Part shown: positions 9,631 through 16,229 of the stretch, one piece after another
Layout: the number at the start of each line of letters is the position of its first letter
Position numbering within the stretch: position 1 is the first letter of the stretch
Assembly: GCA_028713675.1 (NCBI GenBank)
Contig: JAQTNV010000024.1
Span: 1-50,142 of the forward strand
Direction: 5' to 3'
DNA length: 50,142 nt
From: a bacterium
GTDB lineage: Bacteria; Desulfobacterota; JAPLJL01
Translations under genes and position numbers: made by a program
Notes under the pieces: model-generated
What the model saw: only the letters and a program-made list of their open reading frames with translations
Told to the model about the DNA's origin: nothing
Database searches by the model: none

Positions 9631-10206
9631 ATGCCGGCACCCTCATCGAAAAAAACCTATTGTCCGAGCTGCGGGGTCGAGGTGGATTCCTATGTCATTC
9701 TGGAATCAGGGAACGAGGTCACCCACTGCGCCAGCTGCGGCCTGACCCTGACCGATCGTCTCGAAGCCCCTCCGGTCAAGACCCTGGATTGCATCGTCTA
9801 TGCGGAGGATTCCGATCTGCTCCGCAACCTGATCACCCGCCTTCTGGTGGATAAAAAAATCGGCCGCGAGGTCATCCCCTGCAAGAACGGCGCGGAGTTC
9901 ATTTCCAACGCCACCCGCCGCCTCCGGGAAAAGCAGCCGGTCAACCTGGGAATCCTGGATGTGGAAATGCCGATTATCAACGGGATTCAGGCCGCGGTTT
10001 CTCTCCGGGAAATCGAAAAGGGATTAGTCGCCAAGAAAAAAATCCCCCTCCTTTTTTTCACGGTGAGAAAGTGCGATGACGAATTCAAAAAATTCCTGAA
10101 ATCCTTCGAGCCTTCCAGTTACGTGAATAAAGGCGCGAGCGATTCCCCGGAAGAGCTGGCCAACCGGGCCTACCGCGTCATCTCCAAGCTTCTCTCCAGC
10201 GTTTAG
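9631..10206 (+). CDS. Zinc-ribbon plus response-regulator receiver protein
   Basis: 191-residue cytoplasmic protein. An N-terminal zinc ribbon (C11-x2-C14 ... C33-x2-C36) is fused to a receiver domain (about 53-190) with the full phosphorylation set: acidic pair E59/D60, phospho-acceptor D110 in GILDVEMP, T144 and K167. There is no output domain after the receiver. Signalling would therefore be by phosphorylation-dependent binding, perhaps with the zinc ribbon as the interaction surface. No histidine kinase is nearby. It lies 15 bp after the barrel gene and lacks an obvious ribosome site, consistent with coupling. Family assignment is firm; the role is unknown. Confidence 0.85.
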   Translation: MPAPSSKKTYCPSCGVEVDSYVILESGNEVTHCASCGLTLTDRLEAPPVKTLDCIVYAEDSDLLRNLITRLLVDKKIGREVIPCKNGAEFISNATRRLREKQPVNLGILDVEMPIINGIQAAVSLREIEKGLVAKKKIPLLFFTVRKCDDEFKKFLKSFEPSSYVNKGASDSPEELANRAYRVISKLLSSV

Positions 10207-10366
10207 CTTTCTCGTCCCTTCCCTACGAGCATTAGCAAGCATCGGACGTCGGGGTTAACCAGTTTTACAAACCTTCTCTCTGGGCCGCAGGTGAAGAATC
10301 TCGGTTTTCGTTATCCTATTTTTCTTTTTTGGGGGGTTGGTCTCGCTCCTGAATCAAAGACGTTCG

Positions 10367-10543
10367 TAGAGTCCATAGAGTTCGTAGTGTCTATAGTGTC
10401 AAAAGAAAGACACCATGGACTCAATAGACACTATGGACTCAATAGACACTATGGACTCAATAGACACTATGGACACAATGGACCGTCTTTTGCTCTATGC
10501 CCTGTGCCCTATGCCCTGTGCCCTATGCCCTATGCCGTATGCG
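10367..10543. repeat. Composite 9-mer/7-mer spacer element, copy 1
   Basis: Left arm of four 9-mers (TAGAGTCCA, TAGAGTTCG, TAGTGTCTA, TAGTGTCAA; 10367-10402) and a short purine loop. The right arm of 9-mers reads roughly as the reverse complement: ATGGACTCA and ATAGACACT alternate three times from 10415 to 10468 (a perfect 18-bp tandem triplet), then two variants. A junction, GGACCGTCTTTTGCTCTATG (10480-10499), passes into seven heptamers of type GCTCTAT, GCCCTGT, GCCCTAT (10492-10540). Copies 2 (18341) and 3 (19371) have the same order. Plus-strand frames across it are repeat artefacts. Confidence 0.85.
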
Positions 10544-10584
10544 ATTGACACCCCCGGGTTTCTGAAAACCCAACAAACACTTCT

Positions 10585-10616
10585 TGTCATTGCGAGCGGC
10601 AGCGAAGCAATCTCGC
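10585..10616. repeat. GTCATTGCGAGC...GAAGCAATC half-repeat
   Basis: GTCATTGCGAGC followed by GCGAAGCAATCTCG. This resembles intergenic repeats that I know to recur in many unrelated bacterial genomes. Only one half is present, and it passes straight into a heptamer array. Confidence 0.5.
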
Positions 10617-10713
10617 TACTCATTGCTCGTTGCTCATTGCTCTTGTCTATCATAGCTGCGGTCTGCGGTCGTTATGACCTATCACCTATGACCCAATGCC
10701 TATTACTTTATTG
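10611..10713. repeat. Second heptamer-periodic array in the 10.2-10.8 kb spacer
   Basis: Heptamers follow in register: GCTCGTT, GCTCATT, GCTCTTG, then degenerate units (GGTCTGC, GGTCGTT, ATGACCT, ATCACCT, ATGACCC, AATGCCT) up to 10713. With copy 1 of the composite element, this accounts for most of the 584-bp gene-free stretch 10207-10790. The first 150 bp (10207-10366) show nothing recognisable. Confidence 0.6.
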
Positions 10714-10726
10714 GGGAAGGCCCCTC

Positions 10727-10755
10727 AAAAAAAGAGGAGCCCCCAGGGGCTCCTC
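10727..10755 (-). terminator. Rho-independent terminator of tandem SDR gene 1
   Basis: On the minus strand, a 10-bp perfect stem GAGGAGCCCC / GGGGCTCCTC with a minimal loop is followed by seven T residues. It lies 36 bp after the stop codon of the SDR gene at 10791. A related hairpin follows the second SDR gene. Confidence 0.88.
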
Positions 10756-10790
10756 TCCAAAATGCGCATAACCGGGAAAAAACTGACCCG

Positions 10791-11609
10791 TTATTCTTTG
10801 TTCTTGAGTAATTCCCTGAACATGCCGCTGCATACCGCTCGGCCCAGTGCGGGGGAAAGTCTCTTGATGTTGTAACAAAACTTGGCGAAGGCGGTGATGA
10901 CCAGCAACGCCTGGTTCCGCTTGACCGCCTTGATAATCCGGCTGGCCGCCTGATCCGGGGTCATCCCCCCCATGATAGCCGGAGGCGTGGAGATTTCCTT
11001 TTTAAATCCTTTGACTTTTATCGTATCGAAGATGGGGGTCCGGACGACCGCCGGACAGACGGCGGTAACCCCGATCCCGAACCTTTCTACTTCCGTGCGC
11101 AGGACCTCGGTCAGGCCGACCAGGCCGAACTTGCTGGCGGTGTAGGCCCCGGCGGCCGGCAAGCCGATCAGCCCCGCCCCGGAGGAAACATTCACAATAT
11201 GTCCTGACTTCCGCTCGATCATATGCGGAAGCAGGAAATGCAGGGTGTAGACCGATCCCCAGAAATTCACCCCCATGACCCATTCCCAGTCTTCCAGGGA
11301 CATGTCCTTGAGTTCACAACTCATGCCTACCCCGGCGTTGTTCATTAAGATATCCACCCTTCCGAATTCCTTGAGCGCGGTCTGACAGAGTCTCTCGACA
11401 TCCTCCCGTTTGGAGACATCCGCCATCACCGTTAAGGCTTTCCGCCCCATGGCCTTAATCTTTTCGGCGGTACCCTTCAATCCCTCCGCGTTTTTCCGGG
11501 TCGCGAGGATCAGATCGCACCCCTCCCGGGCGAAAGCCAGAGCGGTAGCCTCCCCTATTCCGGTCGCCGCCCCGGTCACCAAGGCTATCTTGTTTTTCAA
11601 ATCTTTCAC
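10791..11609 (-). CDS. Tandem SDR oxidoreductase 1 of 3
   Basis: 272-residue classical SDR with a C-terminal extension. Motifs: TGAATGIG (12-19), NNAG (90-93), catalytic Ser142/143 in NVSSGAG, Tyr156-x3-Lys160 (YTASK). After the fold comes a basic tail (VKRNQALLVITAFAKFCYNIKRLSPAL) of the kind seen in SDRs that act on lipid-like or CoA-bound substrates. The start is GTG at 11609 with GGGGGTGAC before it; all three tandem copies start with GTG. It is the most divergent copy (AGLIGLPAAGAYTASK, SCELKDMSLEDWEW). The substrate is unknown. Confidence 0.92.
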   Translation of the reverse strand: MKDLKNKIALVTGAATGIGEATALAFAREGCDLILATRKNAEGLKGTAEKIKAMGRKALTVMADVSKREDVERLCQTALKEFGRVDILMNNAGVGMSCELKDMSLEDWEWVMGVNFWGSVYTLHFLLPHMIERKSGHIVNVSSGAGLIGLPAAGAYTASKFGLVGLTEVLRTEVERFGIGVTAVCPAVVRTPIFDTIKVKGFKKEISTPPAIMGGMTPDQAASRIIKAVKRNQALLVITAFAKFCYNIKRLSPALGRAVCSGMFRELLKNKE

Positions 11610-11683
11610 GTCACCCCCCTTTCTGAAGATTCCTCCGGGTTTTTAAAAATTTCCCCCTTAAATATAATCATTTCTGTGCCCTT

Positions 11684-11710
11684 AAAAAAAGGAGCCCGCG
11701 AAGGGGCTCC
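11684..11710 (-). terminator. Rho-independent terminator of tandem SDR gene 2
   Basis: On the minus strand, the stem GGGCTCC... pairs with ...GGAGCCC (7 bp) around a GC-containing loop and is followed by seven T residues. It lies 38 bp after the stop of the SDR gene at 11749. Flanking bases match those around the terminator of copy 1, so the terminator was duplicated together with the gene. Confidence 0.85.
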
Positions 11711-11748
11711 TCTATGAAATGCACATCAGAATAAAAACAACCGATCCG

Positions 11749-12564
11749 CTATTCCTTTTTCTTGAGAAATTCCCTGAGCATGCCGCGGGCCACCAGCCGG
11801 AACATTGCGGGAGAGATTCTCTTGGTATAGTAAAAAGCTTTGGCATTGGCGGTGATCACCAGTAGTGCCTGGTTCCGCTTGACCGCCCCGATAATCTCGC
11901 TGGCCGCCCTCGCCGGGGTCTTCCTGAAGATGGCCGGCGGCTGGGCAACCTCCTTATTAAAACCCTTGACCTGCGTCGCATCAAATATGTTGGTCCGGAT
12001 GACCGACGGACAGACGGCGGTGACCCCGATGCCGAACCGTTCCACTTCGGTGCGCAGGACCTCGGACAGGCCGACCAGGCTGTACTTGCTGGCGGAATAG
12101 GCCGAGGCGGCCGGAGGGGCGTTCAATCCCGCTGCGGAGGACACGTTCACGATATGCCCCGATTTCCGCTCGATCATATGCGGAAGCAGATAATGGATGG
12201 TGTAGACCGGCCCCCAGAAATTCACCCCCATGACCCTTTCCCAGTCTTCCAGGGAAGTGTCCGTAAACTCGGCGATCAGGGCGACACCGGCGTTGTTCAT
12301 CAAAATGTCCACTCTTCCCATTTCCTTGAGCGCGGTCTGGCAGAGTCTTTCGACATCTTCCCGCTTGGAAACATCCGCCATCACCGTAATCACTTTCCGC
12401 CCCATGGCCTTAATCTTGTCGGCGGTGGCCTTCAACCCCTCCGCGTTCTTCCGGGTGGCGAGGACCAGGTCGCACCCTTCCCGGGCGAATGCCAGCGCGG
12501 CAGCCTCGCCCACTCCGGTCGCCGCCCCGGTCACCAAAACTATTTTGTTTTTCAAATCTCTCAC
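11749..12564 (-). CDS. Tandem SDR oxidoreductase 2 of 3
   Basis: 271-residue paralogue of its neighbours, starting at GTG. It keeps the cofactor loop TGAATGVG, NNAG, NVSSAAG and the catalytic YSASK, and the basic C-terminal tail (VKRNQALLVITANAKAFYYTKRISPAM). It is closest to copy 3: over 12134-12261 versus 13121-13248 I count only four base differences in 128, while copy 1 differs at many more sites there. It has its own terminator and a 171-bp spacer upstream, so each copy may be an independent transcription unit. The substrate is not evident. Confidence 0.92.
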   Translation of the reverse strand: MRDLKNKIVLVTGAATGVGEAAALAFAREGCDLVLATRKNAEGLKATADKIKAMGRKVITVMADVSKREDVERLCQTALKEMGRVDILMNNAGVALIAEFTDTSLEDWERVMGVNFWGPVYTIHYLLPHMIERKSGHIVNVSSAAGLNAPPAASAYSASKYSLVGLSEVLRTEVERFGIGVTAVCPSVIRTNIFDATQVKGFNKEVAQPPAIFRKTPARAASEIIGAVKRNQALLVITANAKAFYYTKRISPAMFRLVARGMLREFLKKKE

Positions 12565-12735
12565 GTTGTCCCCCTTCCCAGAAACACCCTCAGGATTTTC
12601 AGAATTTTCACATAAATTATCATCCGGACATTATTCCTCAATAAAAGTAGCCCGCGGCCTGCCCGAACAATTAGCATGTGTCGATGAGGGAGAGGTTCCT
12701 CCAGTGCATAGGAACAAAAGGGAATCCCCCATCCG

Positions 12736-13551
12736 CTATTCCTTTTTCCTGAGAAAATCCTTGAGCATGACGCGGCCCACCTGCCGGGTCAAGGCGGGAG
12801 AAATCCTCTTCATATGATATAAGACCTTGGCATGCGTGGTAACCACCAACAACGCCTGGTTCCACTTGACCGCCCGGATAATCTGCTTGGCTGCCGCCTC
12901 CGGTGTCATCCGAAAGATGGCCGGCGGCTCGGCAACTTCCTTTTTGAAACCCTTGACCGTTGTCGCGTTCCAGATGTCGGACCGGACGACCGAAGGACAG
13001 ACCGCCGTGACCCCGATGTTGAACCGTTCCACTTCGGTGCGCAGGACCTCGGTCAGCCCGACCAGGCCGAACTTGCTGGCGGCATAGGCCCCGCCGGCCG
13101 GCGCGCCCAGCAGCCCGGCGGCGGAGGACACGTTCACGATGTGCCCCGATTTCCGCTCGATCATATGCGGAAGCAGATAATGGATGGTGTAGACCGGTCC
13201 CCAGAAATTCACCCCCATGACCCTTTCATAGTCTTCCAGGGAAGTGTCTTTGATTTCGGCGATCATGGCCACCCCGGCGTTATTCACCAAGATGTCCACC
13301 TTTCCCATCTCCTTGAGCGCGGTCTGGCAGAGTTTCTCGACATCCTCCCGCTTGGAAACATCCGCCATCACCGTAATTACTTTCCTCCCCATGCCCTTGA
13401 TTTTTTCGGCGGTGGCCTTCAGGCCCTCCGCGTTCTTCCGGGTGCAGAGAATCAGGTCGCACCCCTCGCGGGCAAAAGCGATGGCGGTGGCCTCACCTAT
13501 TCCCGTTGCCGCTCCGGTAACCAGGACTACTTTGTTCTTTAGGTCTCTCAC
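12736..13551 (-). CDS. Tandem SDR oxidoreductase 3 of 3
   Basis: 271-residue SDR paralogue with TGAATGIG, NNAG, NVSSAAG, YAASK and the shared tail (VKWNQALLVVTTHAKVLYHMKRISPAL). The GTG start at 13551 is preceded by AGGAGGGAATGAA, the best ribosome site of the three. A good promoter lies upstream, so it may be the founding or most actively expressed copy. The downstream spacer has only a decayed remnant of the terminator hairpin found after copies 1 and 2. Transcription could therefore read into copies 2 and 1. The substrate is unknown. Confidence 0.92.
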   Translation of the reverse strand: MRDLKNKVVLVTGAATGIGEATAIAFAREGCDLILCTRKNAEGLKATAEKIKGMGRKVITVMADVSKREDVEKLCQTALKEMGKVDILVNNAGVAMIAEIKDTSLEDYERVMGVNFWGPVYTIHYLLPHMIERKSGHIVNVSSAAGLLGAPAGGAYAASKFGLVGLTEVLRTEVERFNIGVTAVCPSVVRSDIWNATTVKGFKKEVAEPPAIFRMTPEAAAKQIIRAVKWNQALLVVTTHAKVLYHMKRISPALTRQVGRVMLKDFLRKKE

Positions 13552-13607
13552 TTCATTCCCTCCTTTTCTGAATATCCTGATCGGGTCTTCCTAAAAATTT
13601 CCTTTAA

Positions 13608-13635
13608 AATATAATTATTTAAAATAATAAGTCAA
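13608..13635 (-). promoter_or_regulatory. Candidate sigma70 promoter for tandem SDR 3
   Basis: Minus-strand TTGACT (13630-13635), 16-bp spacer, TATATT (13608-13613). The TATATT box with its AT-rich surroundings is also conserved upstream of SDR copy 1 (11661-11666), but no good -35 is seen there. Confidence 0.5.
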
Positions 13636-13683
13636 AAAATTATCTGATCGAAAAATCTTTCTTAATGATAAACTCGAAACCTG

Positions 13684-13743
13684 CCTCCGGCCCGTTAGGG
13701 CCTACGGCCCCGCTTCCAGCCCGTAGGGCTTACAGGCCGGAGG
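13684..13743. repeat. Long imperfect GC-rich hairpin (spacer palindrome)
   Basis: Outer arms CCTCCGGCC (13684) and GGCCGGAGG (13735-13743) enclose a second imperfect inverted pair (GGGCCTACGG and CCGTAGGGCT). It lies between the divergent SDR 3 and carbonic-anhydrase-like genes and resembles other REP-like palindromes of this window. Confidence 0.6.
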
Positions 13744-13793
13744 GGAGGGAAAACCGAAACTTTCAATTGATCATAACTTAGGAGGGCAACCTG

Positions 13794-14321
13794 ATGGCCA
13801 TTTATGAATTCGAAGGCAAAAAACCTCAACTGGGGGAAGGCTGTTACATTCATCCCTCCGCCAGCGTGATCGGAGACGTATGGATCGGAAAAAAATGTTT
13901 CGTCGGTCCCGGGGCGGTTCTCCGGGGTGACTTCGGGGCCATCCGCATCGGAGACGGAACCTGCGTGCAGGATAATGCCGTGGTCCACGCCGATCCGGAA
14001 TTCATCGCTTCCTTCGGCCGGGGGTGCCATCTCGCCCACGGGGCGGTCGTCCATCACTCCGACATCGGTGACAATGTTCTGATCGGCATCGGGGCAATCA
14101 TCCTGCCCCAGTGCCGGATCGGGGATGATGTGCTCATCGCCGCCGGCACCCTGCTCACCCCGAATACCCAGATCCCTTCCGGGAAAATGGTAATGGGAAG
14201 GCCTGGAAAAGTTACTAAAGACCTTCCCCCGGCAATGATCGACTTTATCAGGCTGGGCAATCTGGCTTATCAGGAGCTCACCGGCCGCTATCGTTCCGGG
14301 CTGAAGCTGATCGAAGAATAA
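13794..14321 (+). CDS. Gamma-carbonic-anhydrase-like hexapeptide-repeat protein (YrdA/PaaY/CaiE type)
   Basis: 175-residue left-handed beta-helix protein, expected to be a trimer. Successive hexapeptide turns ([LIV]-G-x4: ASVIGD, VWIGKK, AIRIGD, DNVLIG, CRIGDD) fill most of the protein. The three zinc ligands of gamma-class carbonic anhydrases are in place: H65 (VVHAD), H82 and H87 (H-x4-H in AHGAVVH). CTTAGGAGGGCAACCTG precedes the ATG. Members of this family are CO2 hydratases, CoA-thioester hydrolases (PaaY) or of unknown function, and sequence alone does not separate them. No clear operon partner; the flavoprotein gene follows after 173 bp. Confidence 0.9.
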   Translation: MAIYEFEGKKPQLGEGCYIHPSASVIGDVWIGKKCFVGPGAVLRGDFGAIRIGDGTCVQDNAVVHADPEFIASFGRGCHLAHGAVVHHSDIGDNVLIGIGAIILPQCRIGDDVLIAAGTLLTPNTQIPSGKMVMGRPGKVTKDLPPAMIDFIRLGNLAYQELTGRYRSGLKLIEE

Positions 14322-14494
14322 TTGGGACAAACCAATTTTGAGAAAAATAATTAATGGGGGAATGATCTTTAAAATGGCCGGAGATTATGGTAGTTTTTTT
14401 TGGCTTTTGCAGACAGCGGTCTCCCCGAAGAATAAGGGGGGGCAAATAAGGTTTTTCAGGATTTAGCTTTTTCAGCAGATCTCAAGGAGGGAAC

Positions 14495-15559
14495 ATGGCA
14501 AAGAAGATACAGATTCTCGGCGCGGGGCTCTCGGGGATGGTCGCGGCGATTGACCTCGCCAAGCGGGACTACGAGGTAACCATAATCGAAGGACACTCAA
14601 AGATTGGCGGACGGGGGCAATTTCATCCTTCCACCCATGCCACCCCGATCGACGGTCCGGCCGTCTGGAGATATATCGGGATTGATCTTTCCCAGCATTT
14701 CCGCCCGGCCAAGAGCTTCCGGGTTTCTATGGAGGAGGACGGCTACGAGATGGATGGGAAGGATCTCTTCATCGTGGAACGGGGGGCCCGGGAAAGCTCG
14801 TTGGACACCTTCCTTTACCAGGAAGCGCAGAAACTCGGGGTCAAATTCGAGTTTTCCCAATTGATCAAGAACCACAAAGACCTGCCCCCGGGCAGCATCA
14901 TCGCTTCCGGGCTTTTTCCGGAGATGTTCCACTCCCTCGGGATTCCCGCCGTGCATGCCTATGGCTGTGCGGTCCGGATGCCGATGGATAAAGAACCCGA
15001 ATGTGTCGTTCGTTACGCTTCCTATATCAGCGATTATTATTACAGCTCCGTCACCAATGGGGTCTTCTTCAGCATGTTTTCCCAGCGTTCCGAGGTTCCC
15101 AAATGGAAGCTGGACCGCTGCCGGGAATTCCTCAAGCGGCGCGAGAATCTCGAAACCCCGGAGTGGTTCTTCGACAGCAATTGGGTCCCGATGGGCGGTC
15201 CCCGAAACCCTCGTCTTTTCGCGGAGGACAAGATCCTGGCCGGGACGCTCGCGGGGTTTATGGACCCGATGTTCTTTTTCGGGATCAACGGTGCGCTGGT
15301 TTCCGGGCGGACCGCGGCCCGCGCGGTTTACGAGCCGGAACAGGCCCGGGGCGATTTTAAATATTACACTCGAAACTTTGCCTCTAATTGGCGGGCGCGG
15401 AAGTTTGGAGACCTGTTTCCGGCCTCATTCCGGGTCGCCGCGGGCAAGCGCTTCATCTCCCTGCCCGAATCCCTCCGGGCTAAGCTCCTGAAACCGGAGA
15501 AACTCAGCATTCCCGAGGTGAAGGATTTCAACCTTTTCAAGGTGATCAGGAAGCTGTAG
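14495..15559 (+). CDS. FAD/NAD(P)-dependent oxidoreductase, phytoene-desaturase/geranylgeranyl-reductase-like
   Basis: 354-residue flavoprotein. The N-terminal dinucleotide fold shows GAGLSG (9-14), the acidic strand end IIEGHSKIGGRG and, near the C-terminus, GFMDPMFFFGINGALVSGRTAA, the second FAD-contact motif common to CrtI and geranylgeranyl-reductase-like enzymes. CAAGGAGGGAAC gives a strong ribosome site. The substrate is probably a hydrophobic polyene or similar, inferred from the family. The gene stands alone, with the gamma-CA-like gene upstream and a convergent regulator gene downstream. Confidence 0.82.
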   Translation: MAKKIQILGAGLSGMVAAIDLAKRDYEVTIIEGHSKIGGRGQFHPSTHATPIDGPAVWRYIGIDLSQHFRPAKSFRVSMEEDGYEMDGKDLFIVERGARESSLDTFLYQEAQKLGVKFEFSQLIKNHKDLPPGSIIASGLFPEMFHSLGIPAVHAYGCAVRMPMDKEPECVVRYASYISDYYYSSVTNGVFFSMFSQRSEVPKWKLDRCREFLKRRENLETPEWFFDSNWVPMGGPRNPRLFAEDKILAGTLAGFMDPMFFFGINGALVSGRTAARAVYEPEQARGDFKYYTRNFASNWRARKFGDLFPASFRVAAGKRFISLPESLRAKLLKPEKLSIPEVKDFNLFKVIRKL

Positions 15560-15643
15560 GCGTTTTCCGCTCCGGAAAAATAATTCCCCGGTCCATCAGG
15601 CAGCCGACCGGGACGGTGGCGGCCATAATTCTTATCCCAATTG

Positions 15644-15667
15644 AAAAAACCCGCCCAGAGGGCGGGT
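15644..15667 (-). terminator. Rho-independent terminator of the XRE regulator gene
   Basis: Minus strand: the 7-bp stem CCCGCCC / GGGCGGG (8 bp with an A-T pair) with a 3-nt loop is followed by six T residues, 59 bp after the stop codon. It may also serve the convergent flavoprotein gene. Confidence 0.85.
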
Positions 15668-15725
15668 GAAGATAAGACTTCCTTCGGTATTTCAAGTCTC
15701 GGATCCGTCCGGGATCCGGTCCTGC

Positions 15726-16067
15726 CTATAAAATCTTGCGGATTACTTCGTAGGCCAGTTTGACCTTGGTTTCATTCTTGGCGAAGAGGAGGCGGTTGAT
15801 CCGCTCGCGGTAATCCAGGGGCTTCCGGCCTTTTTTCTTTTCCGCCGGTTCCAGGATTTCAAAATTCATAAGTTTGTTGATCGGCACCTGCAGGCTGCTG
15901 GCCAACACCGCGATGGCCGGCAACGAGGGTGACCGCTTCCCCGCTTCCAGGAGAGCGATGTAATTTGCGCTCAGGTTGGTAAGCTGGGCCAGTTCCCGCT
16001 GGCTTAAGCCGGTTTCCGTCCGCAAGGATTTGAGCCGCCGTCCGAATTTGAGATAAAGATCTTCCAA
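15726..16067 (-). CDS. XRE-family DNA-binding regulator
   Basis: 113-residue helix-turn-helix protein. The Cro/C1-type domain covers about residues 8-66 (FGRRLKSLRTETGLSQRELAQLT, NYIALLEAGKRSPSL). A basic linker (KKKGRKP) and a short helical tail follow. I chose the TTG at 16067 because a perfect AAGGAGG lies 6 nt upstream. Reading further upstream would add a hydrophobic stretch encoded by AT-rich spacer, with no ribosome site. The target genes are unknown; the neighbouring CorC gene upstream on the same strand is a candidate. Confidence 0.85.
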   Translation of the reverse strand: MEDLYLKFGRRLKSLRTETGLSQRELAQLTNLSANYIALLEAGKRSPSLPAIAVLASSLQVPINKLMNFEILEPAEKKKGRKPLDYRERINRLLFAKNETKVKLAYEVIRKIL

Positions 16068-16229
16068 AATGAACCTCCTTCCGATTTCGGGGAAAATTAT
16101 CACGGAAAGAGGAACAAAAAGAAGTAAGGAAAATACCGTAGTTAATAAAAGATACAACTTTAATATCTAACTGACCGTAATGAATATTTCCCCGGCAGCC
16201 ACTGCTTTTGGTTAGAGGCAGCGTCGGCT

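Noticed and set aside
10367..10543. CRISPR array in the repeat-rich spacer
   Set aside because: Repeats are 7-18 bp, contiguous and without unique spacers; no cas gene is in the window.
10291..10771. Open plus-strand frames across the 10.3-10.8 kb spacer encoding repetitive peptides (LNRHYG, ALCPMP)
   Set aside because: They are translations of the 9-mer and 7-mer repeats in three frames, with no ribosome site or coding character.
16068..16157. Hydrophobic N-terminal extension of the XRE regulator
   Set aside because: It is read from AT-rich spacer, and a perfect AAGGAGG at the right distance marks the downstream TTG as the start.
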